A stretch of 33,140 nucleotides of DNA, from assembly GCA_017555105.1 (NCBI GenBank), contig JAFZHB010000006.1, forward strand, positions 1-33,140, in the 5' to 3' direction. The notes beneath the pieces were generated by a model. That model did no database searches. It was not told the origin of the DNA and saw nothing but the letters and a program-made list of their open reading frames with translations. Every line of letters begins with the position of its first letter. Position 1 is the first letter of the stretch. Origin of the DNA: Alistipes sp. Its GTDB lineage: Bacteria > Bacteroidota > Bacteroidia > Bacteroidales > Rikenellaceae. Shown piece after piece: positions 15,782 through 24,135 of the stretch. The translations under genes were made by a program, and so were the position numbers.

Positions 15782-16684
15782 ATGATCCTACACAAAGAGG
15801 TACTCGATTTGGCCAAAGAAATTGGTTTCGACCGTTGTGGCCTGACCCCTGCGCAACACCTTGCACAGGGCGAGCGGCTGTTCCGTGCCTGGCTCGATGA
15901 GGGTCACCACTCCTCGCTCGACTACCTCACGCGCAACATTGAAAAACGCTTCGATCCCGCGAAGCTGGTCGAGGGAGCACGCACGGTGATTGTCTGTGCC
16001 GTGAGCTACAAGAGTCCGATCAGCGAGGGATATCCCGAGGGTGCGCACGCAAAGGTCGCCTCCTACGCCTGCAACCGCGACTACCACACCACGCTCAAAG
16101 AGATGCTCTTCGAGCTGCTCAAAGCCCTAAAGGAGCGCTACCCTGCGCTCGAGGGGCGTGCCTTTGTCGACTCAGCTCCGCTGGCCGAAAAGCAGTTCGC
16201 CGTAGCGGCCGGCTTGGGATGGATCGGGCGCAACTCGCTCCTTATCACTCCCGACTACGGATCGTTTATACACTTGGGGGAGCTTGTCATCACCGAGGAG
16301 GCCGACCACTACGATGCACCGTTGCAGGGGGTTGGCTGCGGGGCTTGCAACCGCTGCGTGGAGGCTTGTCCGACGGGTGCAATCCTTGCTGAGCGTCGGA
16401 TGATCGACACGGCACGCTGCATCGCTTGCCACACCATCGAGCGCGAGCCAACAAATACGATCGACCTCGACGGCTGGATCTTCGGCTGCGACCGTTGCCA
16501 GGAGCACTGCCCCTACAACCACCGTGCACCGCTGCACCACCACCCCGCCTTCGATCCGCTCTTCGATCCGCGCTCGCTTACACCCGAGGAGTGGCGCACA
16601 ATGAGCGAGGAGGAGTTCCACGACCGCTTCGGCACAACCCCTATGACCCGCAGCGGCCTTCACCGCATCCAAAAGAATCTATAA
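15782..16684 (+). CDS. queG: Epoxyqueuosine reductase
   Basis: A 300-residue cytoplasmic cobalamin-dependent iron-sulfur enzyme that reduces epoxyqueuosine to queuosine at tRNA position 34. The cobalamin-binding N-terminal part includes the conserved FVDSAPLAEK with D130, the likely proton donor, and GLGWIGRNSLLITP. Two 4Fe-4S sites follow: CGACNRCVEACP (C186, C189, C192, C196) and the second set C213, C216, C236, C239 and C243 (CIAC, then CDRCQEHCP). The protein ends soon after, at 300 residues, so it lacks the C-terminal HEAT-like region of the roughly 380-residue enzymes of E. coli and B. subtilis. The promoter just upstream fixes the start, and a bidirectional terminator follows. Confidence 0.95.
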   Translation: MILHKEVLDLAKEIGFDRCGLTPAQHLAQGERLFRAWLDEGHHSSLDYLTRNIEKRFDPAKLVEGARTVIVCAVSYKSPISEGYPEGAHAKVASYACNRDYHTTLKEMLFELLKALKERYPALEGRAFVDSAPLAEKQFAVAAGLGWIGRNSLLITPDYGSFIHLGELVITEEADHYDAPLQGVGCGACNRCVEACPTGAILAERRMIDTARCIACHTIEREPTNTIDLDGWIFGCDRCQEHCPYNHRAPLHHHPAFDPLFDPRSLTPEEWRTMSEEEFHDRFGTTPMTRSGLHRIQKNL

Positions 16685-16692
16685 GTAAGCAA

Positions 16693-16731
16693 ACAAAAAA
16701 CGATCGCACCGAAGCGCGATCGTTTTTTTTT
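16693..16731. terminator. Bidirectional terminator between queG and the TPR gene
   Basis: ACGATCGC (16700-16707) pairs with GCGATCGT (16716-16723), with an A run on the left and eight or more T on the right, so it works for both convergent genes. Confidence 0.92.
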
Positions 16732-16752
16732 AATTACTATAAAAAGTATCGA

Positions 16753-17697
16753 CTACTTGTTCAGCTCGGCGAGAGCAGCCTTAGCGTTCTCGGCAGCGGG
16801 GCCCGTCGTAACCTTCTGGAAGGCTGCGATAGCCTGCTCGCGGTGCGAGAGGGCGTTGTGAGCCGAAGCCAGCTGGTAGTAAACCATGCTCTTGTCAGCC
16901 TCGTCGGTCTGAGCCTCGGCAGCAGCCGGAGCCAGCTCGATTACCTTGGCGTAGTCCTTCTTACCGAGGTAAGCCTGTACGCGTACCGACTGGAAGAGGG
17001 CGCTTGCGGGGTTCTTCTCGAGCTGTGCGTCAGCCAGCGCGATGATACCGTCGAAGTCGCCGGCACCCTGCAGAGCAGCCACCTTGTTGTTCGTGTAGAG
17101 CGCCATCATCTCCTTAGCCTTGGCAGCATCCTCAGCGTACTTCGGGTGGGTCTTCGAAGCAACAGCCTCGTATACCTCGATACCCTTCTCGAACTCACCC
17201 AGCTCGCAGTAGCTCATAGCCAGGTTCAGTGCCATACCCGTATTGTCGGGGTCAGCCTCGTAACCCTTGGCGAAGATACCGGCAGCCGTAGCGTAGTCCT
17301 TGTTGTTGTAAGCCTCACCACCCTGCGTCTGGTACACCTTGGCAACCCACTGCTTAGCCTTCTGCAGGCGGGTCATATCGCCATAGAGCTCAGCCGTCTC
17401 AGCCGATGCCTGGAACTGAGCCAAAGCATCCTCGTAGTTCTTCGCCATGAACGAGCGACCACCCAGCTGGAAGTAGCAACCCGGAATCGTCTTCTTTGCC
17501 GTTGCCACGAGCGAAGCGTCTGCGGGATCCTCCGAGTCGATACCGAGCTCGATCACCTGCTGGAACTTCTCGATTGCGAGCTTGTGGTTCTTGGCGCCAT
17601 AAGCGGCTGCGGCCTCATTGTAGACCGTCTTTACATCCTGCGCTGCGAGCGTGCAAACAGCCATCAGCGCAACAACCATTACAAAAAGTTTTTTCAT
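16753..17697 (-). CDS. Periplasmic tetratricopeptide-repeat protein
   Basis: A 314-residue protein with signal peptide MKKLFVMVVALMAVCTLAAQ (start at 17697 preferred; further Met codons at 17709 and 17742 only extend a charged, non-signal segment). The rest is helical with repeats of TPR character, such as EAAAAYGAKNHKLAIEKFQQ, GGEAYNNKDYATAAGIFAKG and LNLAMSYCELGEFEKGIEVY, and a final ASAHNALSHREQAIAAFQKV. It is probably a periplasmic scaffold or assembly protein; no enzymatic domain is seen. The alanine-rich, highly biased codon use suggests strong expression. It has its own promoter beside the tadA stop codon. Confidence 0.85.
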   Translation of the reverse strand: MKKLFVMVVALMAVCTLAAQDVKTVYNEAAAAYGAKNHKLAIEKFQQVIELGIDSEDPADASLVATAKKTIPGCYFQLGGRSFMAKNYEDALAQFQASAETAELYGDMTRLQKAKQWVAKVYQTQGGEAYNNKDYATAAGIFAKGYEADPDNTGMALNLAMSYCELGEFEKGIEVYEAVASKTHPKYAEDAAKAKEMMALYTNNKVAALQGAGDFDGIIALADAQLEKNPASALFQSVRVQAYLGKKDYAKVIELAPAAAEAQTDEADKSMVYYQLASAHNALSHREQAIAAFQKVTTGPAAENAKAALAELNK

Positions 17698-17747
17698 TGT
17701 GCTATACATTTTAAAGTTCTTGTCCTTTTGAAAAACAAACAATGGGG

Positions 17748-17779
17748 CAAAATTAATGATTATATTCTAAATAATCAAA
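17748..17779 (-). promoter_or_regulatory. Promoter of the TPR gene
   Basis: On the minus strand TTTG (17779-17776) and TAATTTTG (17755-17748) are spaced by exactly 20 bases. It fits between the tadA stop and the TPR start, with a leader of about 44 bases, showing that the TPR gene has its own promoter. Confidence 0.8.
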
Positions 17780-17780
17780 T

Positions 17781-18230
17781 TCAGTGTCGTAATGAGGCAA
17801 AAAACTCCTCCATGAGACGAGTGCACTCCTCGGCCAACACACCGCGATCGACCACCGTTTTCGGATGGAAAACACGCTCGGAGTAGGTTCTATAGCCCTT
17901 TTTCGGGTCGTCAGCGCCCCACACCACACGCCCCACCTGCGCCCAAGCGATAGCGCCGGCACACATAATGCAGGGCTCGACCGTCACATAGAGCGTAGCC
18001 TTCGGCAGATACTTTCCGCCGAGCAGTTCGGTGGCTGCCGTCAGCGCCTGCATCTCGGCATGAGCCGTAGGATCGTGCAGCCGCTCCACAAGGTTGTGTC
18101 CACGGCCGATTACGCGCCCCTCGGCCACCACCACAGCACCGATCGGCACCTCCTCTTCAGCCAACGCCTGACGCGCCTCATCGAGTGCCAAACGCATCAT
18201 TTTTTCATCAAAGAGTCGTTGTTGCTCCAT
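17781..18230 (-). CDS. tadA: tRNA(Arg) adenosine-34 deaminase, TadA family
   Basis: A 149-residue zinc-dependent deaminase that converts adenosine to inosine at the wobble position of tRNA-Arg(ACG). Zinc ligands are H57 with catalytic E59 in HAEM, and C87 and C90 in PCIMCAGA. VPIGAVVV near residue 28 and RVVWGADDPKKG near 101 are typical of TadA. The start at 18230 (MEQQRLFDEK) is chosen because the promoter lies just beyond; the longer frame to 18314 would cross it. Length is normal. Related nucleoside deaminases share the zinc motifs, so substrate is assigned by overall resemblance. It is divergent from aspS, another tRNA-related gene. Confidence 0.9.
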   Translation of the reverse strand: MEQQRLFDEKMMRLALDEARQALAEEEVPIGAVVVAEGRVIGRGHNLVERLHDPTAHAEMQALTAATELLGGKYLPKATLYVTVEPCIMCAGAIAWAQVGRVVWGADDPKKGYRTYSERVFHPKTVVDRGVLAEECTRLMEEFFASLRH

Positions 18231-18248
18231 TTTTTTTGGTTTAGAGTG

Positions 18249-18256
18249 CAAAAATA
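18249..18256 (-). promoter_or_regulatory. Promoter -7 element for tadA
   Basis: TATTTTTG on the minus strand matches TAnnTTTG 19-26 bases ahead of the tadA start. No -33 TTTG is visible. Confidence 0.5.
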
Positions 18257-18270
18257 CTATTTTTATTGCG

Positions 18271-18278
18271 TAACTTTG
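18271..18278 (+). promoter_or_regulatory. Promoter -7 element for aspS
   Basis: TAACTTTG matches TAnnTTTG with a leader of about 39 bases to the ATG at 18322. It is 14 bases from the divergent tadA element. Confidence 0.6.
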
Positions 18279-18321
18279 CGAGTTATCTGTTGATTTTAAC
18301 GAATAATTAACCATAAATAGT

Positions 18322-20073
18322 ATGTACAGAACTCATACCTGCGGTTCGCTCCGCATTGAGCATGTAAACGAAACTGTTACCCTGGCCGGCTGGGTGCAGA
18401 AGGTGCGCAACCTGGGCGCCATGACCTTTATCGACCTGCGCGACCGCTACGGCATCACGCAGATTGTAGTGGAAGAGACCACCGCTGCCGAGGTGCGCGA
18501 AACCGCACTCCGCGTAGGCCGCGAGTGGGTTTTGCAGGTGACCGGCCGTGTCATTGAGCGCTCGTCGAAGAACGCCAAGATGGATACCGGCGAGATCGAG
18601 GTGGCTGCTACGGAGATCACCGTGCTGAACGAGGCACAGACCCCTCCCTTCACCATCGAGGAGAATTCGGACGGTGGCGACGACCTGCGCATGAAGTATC
18701 GTTACCTCGACCTGCGCCGTCCGCCCCTGCAGCGTAACATGATCCTCCGCCACAAGATGGCACAGGAGATCCGTCGTTTCCTCGACAGCGAGGGCTTCCT
18801 CGAGATTGAGACCCCCTATCTGGTAGGCTCGACCCCCGAGGGTGCACGCGACTTCGTTGTTCCGAGCCGCATGAACCCCAACCAGTTCTACGCCCTGCCG
18901 CAGTCGCCGCAGACGCTCAAGCAGCTGCTGATGGTAGCCGGCTACGACCGCTACTTCCAGATCGTGCGCTGCTTCCGCGATGAGGACCTCCGCGCCGATC
19001 GTCAGCCCGAGTTTACGCAGATCGACTGCGAGATGGCCTTCGTAGAGCAGGAGGATGTGATCTCGACCTTCGAGAATTGGGCCAAGCACATGTTCCGCGA
19101 GGTGATGGGTATCGACTTCACGGAGCCGTTCCGCCGCATGCCTTGGATCGAGGCGATGGAGAAGTACGGTTCGGATAAGCCCGACCTGCGCTTCGGCATG
19201 GAGTTTGCCGACCTGACCGATCTGGCCAAGGGCCACGGATTCTCGGTCTTCGATGATGCCGAATACATCACGGGCTTCGCTGCTACGGGTTGCGCAACCT
19301 ACACGCGCAAGCAGATCGACGCCCTCACCGAGTTCGTAAAGCGTCCGCAGGTGGGCGCAAAGGGTCTGATCTGGATCCGTGTCGAGGAGGGTGGCGTAAA
19401 GTCCTCGATCGACAAGTTCTACAGCCCTGAGGAGGTGCAGGCCATGGCCGAGAAGTGCGGTGCAAAGGCCGGCGACATGGTCTTCATCCTCTGCGGCAAG
19501 AAGTTCAAGGCGCTCTCGCAGCTCTGTGCGCTGCGTCTGGAGGTTGCCCAGCAGCTCGGCCTGCGCGATCCGAAGAAGTTCGCTCCGCTGTGGGTGGTTG
19601 ACTTCCCGATGTTCGAGTGGGACGATGAGACGGAGCGTTTCTACGCCATGCACCACCCCTTCACCTCGCCCAAGCCCGAGGATGTGGAGTACCTGGAGAG
19701 CGATCCGGGTCGCGTGCGTGCCAACGCCTACGACTTTGTCTGCAACGGCACGGAGATCGGCGGTGGCTCGATCCGTATCCACGACGCCAAGCTGCAGGCT
19801 ACGATCTTCAAGTGCCTCGGCTTCACGCCCGAGCGTGCGCAGGAGCAGTTCGGCTTCCTGATGAACGCCTTCAAGTTCGGTGCACCCCCGCACGGCGGTT
19901 TGGCCTTTGGTTTCGACCGCCTCTGCTCGCTCTTCGGCGGTTCGGAGTCGATCCGCGACTACATCGCCTTCCCGAAGAACAATGCCGGCCGCGATGTGAT
20001 GCTCGACGCCCCCTCGACGATCGACCAGGCACAGCTCGACGAACTCTATCTGAGCCTCGTAAAACCCGAATAA
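18322..20073 (+). CDS. aspS: Aspartate-tRNA ligase
   Basis: A 583-residue class II synthetase that charges tRNA-Asp, of normal bacterial length. The N-terminal OB fold for anticodon binding (about 1-105) includes [20 protein letters not shown]. Class II motif 2 is [20 protein letters not shown] (216-235). The bacterial GAD insertion lies in the middle (about 290-415). Motif 3 is [10 protein letters not shown] (525-534), with R533 for ATP binding. The start is well placed behind a promoter, and a strong hairpin follows the stop. Its divergence from tadA may reflect shared growth-rate control. The large antisense frame over it (18307-19893) is a shadow. Confidence 0.97.
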   Translation: MYRTHTCGSLRIEHVNETVTLAGWVQKVRNLGAMTFIDLRDRYGITQIVVEETTAAEVRETALRVGREWVLQVTGRVIERSSKNAKMDTGEIEVAATEITVLNEAQTPPFTIEENSDGGDDLRMKYRYLDLRRPPLQRNMILRHKMAQEIRRFLDSEGFLEIETPYLVGSTPEGARDFVVPSRMNPNQFYALPQSPQTLKQLLMVAGYDRYFQIVRCFRDEDLRADRQPEFTQIDCEMAFVEQEDVISTFENWAKHMFREVMGIDFTEPFRRMPWIEAMEKYGSDKPDLRFGMEFADLTDLAKGHGFSVFDDAEYITGFAATGCATYTRKQIDALTEFVKRPQVGAKGLIWIRVEEGGVKSSIDKFYSPEEVQAMAEKCGAKAGDMVFILCGKKFKALSQLCALRLEVAQQLGLRDPKKFAPLWVVDFPMFEWDDETERFYAMHHPFTSPKPEDVEYLESDPGRVRANAYDFVCNGTEIGGGSIRIHDAKLQATIFKCLGFTPERAQEQFGFLMNAFKFGAPPHGGLAFGFDRLCSLFGGSESIRDYIAFPKNNAGRDVMLDAPSTIDQAQLDELYLSLVKPE

Positions 20074-20079
20074 GCATGG

Positions 20080-20106
20080 TTAAGGGGAGGTCGAGCCTCC
20101 CCTTAA
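20080..20106 (+). terminator. Terminator-like hairpin after aspS
   Basis: TTAAGGGGAGG and CCTCCCCTTAA form a perfect 11-bp stem with a TCGAG loop. Only a short T run follows (CTTTTATA), so readthrough into rarA is possible. No TAnnTTTG promoter is seen before rarA. Confidence 0.75.
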
Positions 20107-20140
20107 CTGCCTTTTATAACCCCTTAAACACCCGCTTGCC

Positions 20141-21409
20141 ATGACCCCGCTTGCCGAACGATTGCGACCCCAGAAGCTCGATGACTACATCGGGCAGGAG
20201 CACCTTGTGGGCAAGAATGGCGTCTTCCGCAAGTTCTTCGAGACGGGCAATGTCCCCTCGTTCATCCTGTGGGGCCCGCCGGGTGTGGGCAAGACCACGC
20301 TGGCCAAGATCGTCGCCACGACGCTCGACCGCCCCTTCTACACCCTCTCGGCAGTCACATCGGGCGTCAAGGAGGTGCGTGAGGTGATCGAGTCGGCCAA
20401 GCGCCAACGCTTCTTCGATCAGCGCGCTCCGTTCCTCTTCATCGATGAGATCCACCGCTTCAACAAGTCGCAGCAGGACTCGCTTCTGGGCGCTGTCGAG
20501 CAGGGCATCTTCACGCTGATCGGCGCTACGACCGAGAATCCCTCCTTCGAGGTGATCTCGCCCCTCTTGAGCCGCTGCCAGGTCTACATCCTGAAGGCGC
20601 TGGAGGATGCCGATCTGGATCGGCTGTTGCAACGCGCCCTTGCCGTTGACGAGGAGCTCCAGCGCCGCGAGATCGAGGTAGTGGAGAAGGGTGCGCTCTT
20701 CCGCTTCTCGGGAGGCGATGCCCGCAAGCTGCTCAATGTGCTCGACATCGTGGTCGGAGCCACCGAGGGCAAGGTGACCATCACCGATCAGTATGTCACC
20801 GACTGCCTGCAGCAGAACATCGCCCTCTACGACAAGAAGGGCGAGCAGCACTACGATGTGATCTCGGCCTTCATCAAGTCGGTGCGTGGCAGCGATCCGA
20901 ACGCTGCGATCTACTACCTGGCTCGTATGCTGGCCGGAGGCGAGGAGCCACGCTTCATCGCCCGCCGTCTGGTGATTCTGGCCTCGGAGGATATCGGTTT
21001 AGCGAATCCCAACGCGCTGCTGTTGGCCAATGCCTGCTTCGACACGGTGCACAAGATTGGCATGCCCGAGGCGCGCATCACGCTGGCCGAGACAACCATC
21101 TACCTGGCCACCTCACCCAAGAGCAACTCGGCCTACATGGCCATCAACAAGGCGTTGGCGCTTGTCGAGAAGGACACGACCAACCGCCCCGTGCCGCTCC
21201 ATATCCGCAACGCCCCCACGAAACTGATGGCCGAGGCGGGCTATGGCGACGGCTATAAGTATGCCCACGACTATGCCGGTCACTTTGCCGAGTTGGAGTT
21301 CCTCCCCGAGTCGCTCTCCGGTACCCGTTTCTACGAGCCTGACCTGCAGAATGCTGCCGAGCAGAAGATTGCCGAGCGCATCAAAACCCTCTGGAAGGGC
21401 AAGTATTAA
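20141..21409 (+). CDS. rarA: Replication-associated recombination ATPase RarA/MgsA
   Basis: A 422-residue AAA+ ATPase of the clamp-loader clade (RarA; eukaryotic WRNIP1) that acts at stalled replication forks. Walker A is GPPGVGKT (45-52), Walker B LFIDEIH (99-105), and sensor 1 is near GATTENPSF (128-136). The C-terminal tetramerisation region is present and includes [20 protein letters not shown] and the GYKYAHDY motif close to the end. Length is normal. It lies between the aspS hairpin and a phosphoesterase gene 12 bases downstream, so these are probably one transcript. Confidence 0.95.
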   Translation: MTPLAERLRPQKLDDYIGQEHLVGKNGVFRKFFETGNVPSFILWGPPGVGKTTLAKIVATTLDRPFYTLSAVTSGVKEVREVIESAKRQRFFDQRAPFLFIDEIHRFNKSQQDSLLGAVEQGIFTLIGATTENPSFEVISPLLSRCQVYILKALEDADLDRLLQRALAVDEELQRREIEVVEKGALFRFSGGDARKLLNVLDIVVGATEGKVTITDQYVTDCLQQNIALYDKKGEQHYDVISAFIKSVRGSDPNAAIYYLARMLAGGEEPRFIARRLVILASEDIGLANPNALLLANACFDTVHKIGMPEARITLAETTIYLATSPKSNSAYMAINKALALVEKDTTNRPVPLHIRNAPTKLMAEAGYGDGYKYAHDYAGHFAELEFLPESLSGTRFYEPDLQNAAEQKIAERIKTLWKGKY

Positions 21410-21421
21410 TCCTCCGCCACA

Positions 21422-21913
21422 ATGAAACGCATCGGCATCATCTCCGACACACACGGTTGCTTCGACGAGCCGCTCCGCAACTTCCTGAGCGAGGTCGACG
21501 AGATCTGGCACGCGGGCGATATCGGTTCGCTCGAGTTGGCCGATGAGATCGCCGCCTTCAAGCCGCTGCGAGCCGTCTCGGGCAACATCGACGGGGGACT
21601 CACGCGCCGTGTCTATCCCGAGTTGGCGGTCTTTCGCTGCGAGGAGGTCTCGGTCGTGATGACCCACATCGGCGGCTATCCGCGTCGCTACGCACCGAAG
21701 GCACTGGCGAAGATCCAGGCCCTCCGCCCGAAGCTCTTCATTGCAGGTCACTCCCACATTCTGAAGGTGCAATACGACCCCGTCTACGAGGTGCTGGCTG
21801 TCAACCCCGGAGCAGCGGGCTCGTTCGGTTTCCACAAGCTGCGCACCGCCCTGCGTCTGACGATCGACGGCAGCGAGATGCGTGACCTGGAGATCTGGGA
21901 GCTGAAACGCTGA
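21422..21913 (+). CDS. YfcE/MJ0936-like metallophosphoesterase
   Basis: A 163-residue calcineurin-like phosphoesterase. Metal ligands appear in order: D9 and H11 in ISDTHG, D33 in HAGDIG, N55 in SGNIDGG, H82 in THIGG, and H110 and H112 in AGHSH. Family members hydrolyse phosphodiesters in vitro; the cellular substrate is usually unknown. It starts 12 bases after rarA and is followed 49 bases later by a DUF5020 gene. The compact length matches the family. I give no symbol because several paralogues exist. Confidence 0.92.
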   Translation: MKRIGIISDTHGCFDEPLRNFLSEVDEIWHAGDIGSLELADEIAAFKPLRAVSGNIDGGLTRRVYPELAVFRCEEVSVVMTHIGGYPRRYAPKALAKIQALRPKLFIAGHSHILKVQYDPVYEVLAVNPGAAGSFGFHKLRTALRLTIDGSEMRDLEIWELKR

Positions 21914-21962
21914 TCCGCCCCGAACAAACAGAGAAAGAACGAAAACCTAAACACATTTTACC

Positions 21963-22685
21963 ATGAAGAAATCACTCCTTTTGGCCGCGTTGCTCTTTTG
22001 CTGCGGTTCGATCCTCGCACAGAATGTGCAGCTGCACTACGATTTGGGCAAGCAGCTCTACGACGACCTGTCGGAGCGCCCCGAGTTGACCTCGACGGTC
22101 GAGATGTTCCGTCCCGACGGCTTCGGTAGCACCTTCTTCTTCATCGACATGGACTACAGCCCGCGCGTGACAAGTGCCTATTGGGAGATTGCCCGCGAGT
22201 TGAACTTCTGGCAGGATAGCAAGTGGAGCTGGCTCTCGGTGCATGTAGAGTACAACGGCGGTGGCAACACCACGGTCGGCGGCTACAACAACAGCTGGTT
22301 GGGTGGTTTGACCTACTCGGGTCACTCGCAGGACTTCAGCAAGACCTGGTCGCTCTCGGCCATGTATAAGTGCATCCCCGGCACGAAGGACGCCGCGAAC
22401 AAGCGTGACATCCACAACTTCCAGATCACGGGCGTATGGGGCATTCAGTTCGCCAACGGCTGGTGCTCGCACTCGGGCTTCGTGGATTTCTGGCGTGAGC
22501 AGCGTCCCTGGCAGGGCACCTCGCACATCCTGCTGGCAGAGACTCGTCTGTGGGTGAACCTAAACAAGATCCCTGCGCTCAAGCAGTTCAACCTGAGCAT
22601 CGGCACCGAGCTCGAGCTCTCAAACAACTTTGTTGGCAAGGGCTTCTACGCCATCCCGACGCTGGCTGCCAAGTGGGAGTTCTAA
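21963..22685 (+). CDS. DUF5020 family outer-membrane protein, Tsx-like
   Basis: A 240-residue protein with signal peptide MKKSLLLAALLFCCGSILAQ, cleaved after the final AQ. The mature part alternates aromatic and polar residues, with features such as FFFIDMDYSPRVTSAYWEIA, GGTWNNSW-like NNSWLGGLTY and a final LAAKWEF ending in Phe. This fits a small outer-membrane barrel. DUF5020 is related to Tsx-type nucleoside channels, so diffusion of a small solute is plausible, but the substrate is not shown. The A-rich leader (21914-21962) has no Shine-Dalgarno sequence. A strong terminator follows. Its place after rarA and the phosphoesterase is probably incidental. Confidence 0.85.
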   Translation: MKKSLLLAALLFCCGSILAQNVQLHYDLGKQLYDDLSERPELTSTVEMFRPDGFGSTFFFIDMDYSPRVTSAYWEIARELNFWQDSKWSWLSVHVEYNGGGNTTVGGYNNSWLGGLTYSGHSQDFSKTWSLSAMYKCIPGTKDAANKRDIHNFQITGVWGIQFANGWCSHSGFVDFWREQRPWQGTSHILLAETRLWVNLNKIPALKQFNLSIGTELELSNNFVGKGFYAIPTLAAKWEF

Positions 22686-22720
22686 TCCACGGCGGGCTAT
22701 TCGAGCCTACGACACACCTC

Positions 22721-22753
22721 AAAAAGGATTTTGCGCGGCAAAATCCTTTTTTT
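22721..22753 (+). terminator. Terminator after the DUF5020 gene
   Basis: AAAAAGGATTTTGC and GCAAAATCCTTTTT form a 14-bp stem with a GCG loop, and the T run continues (TTTTTTTA). This isolates the fimbrial operon from upstream transcription. Confidence 0.93.
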
Positions 22754-22762
22754 ATGCGTTAT

Positions 22763-22786
22763 TGCGATCCTCTGGAAAAAATCGCA
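22763..22786. promoter_or_regulatory. Inverted repeat upstream of the fimbrial promoter
   Basis: TGCGAT (22763-22768) and ATCGCA (22781-22786) are separated by 12 bases, about 30-50 bases upstream of the promoter. This could be a regulator site; it is short and may be chance. Confidence 0.3.
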
Positions 22787-22814
22787 TTTAGAGGCATTTT
22801 TTTCATCTATAAAG

Positions 22815-22845
22815 TTGGAAAGAATAGTCCAAATTCATATATTTG
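22815..22845 (+). promoter_or_regulatory. Promoter of the fimbrial operon
   Basis: TTGG (22815-22818) and TATATTTG (22838-22845) are spaced by 19 bases and resemble the Bacteroidetes promoter. The transcript would start near 22851, just before a run of eight G. Confidence 0.7.
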
Positions 22846-22856
22846 TAGTAGATTTA

Positions 22857-22864
22857 GGGGGGGG
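22857..22864 (+). repeat. Run of eight G in the fimbrial leader
   Basis: Eight consecutive G lie a few bases after the predicted transcript start and 44 bases before the first start codon. Homopolymer runs are prone to slippage, so length could vary between cells and alter expression. Confidence 0.85.
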
Positions 22865-22908
22865 TCTTTGATCTTGCTCCCATCATCGAACAGAAGAGAC
22901 TCTGCTAC

Positions 22909-24135
22909 ATGCGTACAAGAACCACGATCACCCGTTTTGTGCTCCTGCTGATGACCCTCTGCGGCATTGGTCAGGCGATTGCGCAGAACCCTGACACAAA
23001 GGTAAATACGCAGGTTGCAAGCGAGCTCCACTTCCGCTGGAACAGCGCACAGCTCGACAGTGCCTACCTCACCAACCACACCGCCCTCCAGCAGCTCGCC
23101 TCGCAGATCGAGGCGTTGGGCACAGCGGCCATCGACTCGGTGGTCATCGCCTCACAAGCCTCGCCCGAGGGTCTTCGCCGCCACAACGAGCGCCTTGCAC
23201 AGCGTCGTGCTGCCACGATGAGGAGCTACATGCAGCAGCACTACCCCGCCCTGGCCGACCGTCTGCGCATCACGGCCGATGGTGAGTCGTGGTCGCAATT
23301 GCGCCACCGCATCGCCAACGATGCCCGCCTCAGCACTCGCTCGGTGCAGCGCCTGCTGGCGATCATCGACGACCCGGAGAGCTCGATCGAGACCAAGAAG
23401 TGGCGTCTGGAGCACGATCCGCTCTGGTACTACCTCTACACCACGCACTACCCGCAGATCCGCAACTCGATGGTCTGCCTCGTCTATTTCCACGAGATCC
23501 AGCGCTGCGAGCCGTTGGCACTCGCCACCTCGCAGCCCACGGCGCCGTTGCGCCCGACGGAGCTCCCCGAGCTGAGCCCCGTGCTCCAGGCACGCGACAC
23601 GCTCACCGTAGCACTGAAGAGCAACCTGCTCTATGATGCAGCCACGGCGCTCAACATCGAGCTCGAAGTGCCGATCGGAGAGCACTTCTCGGTAGCAGCC
23701 GAGTACCTCTTCCCCTGGTGGGAGCAGAGCAACAAATACTGTTTCCAGGTGCTGGAGTTGGGCTTTGAGGGGCGCTATTGGTTCCGCCGACAGTCGCACG
23801 CCACGGCGTTGCGCGGTTGGTTCATTGGCCCGTATGTAATGTCGGGCATGTACGACCTGCAGTATAAGGACGAGCTGAACTACCAGGGCGAGTTCTGGTC
23901 GACTGGTCTTTCGGCCGGCTATGCGCTGCCGCTTGGCAAGCGCCTGAACCTCGAGCTGTCGCTCTCGGTGGGTTATCTCTCGACCGCCTACCGCCACTAC
24001 TTCCCTGCCGACGATTACAGCGAGCTCTTCCGCGACGAGAAGCGCGGTCGCACGAGCTACTTCGGCCCGACGAAGGCGAAGGTGGCATTGGTGTGGCCGT
24101 TACACTTTAGCTACAAGAAAGGAGGTCAGCGATGA
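22909..24135 (+). CDS. OmpA-like/DUF3575 protein, first gene of the fimbrial operon
   Basis: A 408-residue outer-membrane protein with signal peptide MRTRTTITRFVLLLMTLCGI and cleavage near AIAQ (25-26). Residues about 75-110 (IASQASPEGLRRHNERLAQR) resemble the OmpA-type peptidoglycan-binding motif. The C-terminal half (about 230-400) matches DUF3575, starting at LKSNLLYDAATALNIELEVP, and probably forms a barrel. DUF3575 genes commonly stand at the head of Mfa/FimA-type loci in Bacteroidales and are thought to anchor or secrete the fimbria. The ATGA overlap with the next gene shows translational coupling. Confidence 0.85.
   Translation: MRTRTTITRFVLLLMTLCGIGQAIAQNPDTKVNTQVASELHFRWNSAQLDSAYLTNHTALQQLASQIEALGTAAIDSVVIASQASPEGLRRHNERLAQRRAATMRSYMQQHYPALADRLRITADGESWSQLRHRIANDARLSTRSVQRLLAIIDDPESSIETKKWRLEHDPLWYYLYTTHYPQIRNSMVCLVYFHEIQRCEPLALATSQPTAPLRPTELPELSPVLQARDTLTVALKSNLLYDAATALNIELEVPIGEHFSVAAEYLFPWWEQSNKYCFQVLELGFEGRYWFRRQSHATALRGWFIGPYVMSGMYDLQYKDELNYQGEFWSTGLSAGYALPLGKRLNLELSLSVGYLSTAYRHYFPADDYSELFRDEKRGRTSYFGPTKAKVALVWPLHFSYKKGGQR

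Noticed and set aside
18307-19893. A 528-codon minus-strand frame opposite aspS
   Set aside because: Antisense shadow of a certain gene, with no recognisable domain.
22755-22908. An invertible fimbrial promoter
   Set aside because: No pair of sufficiently long inverted repeats flanks the promoter; the 6-bp repeat lies wholly upstream.
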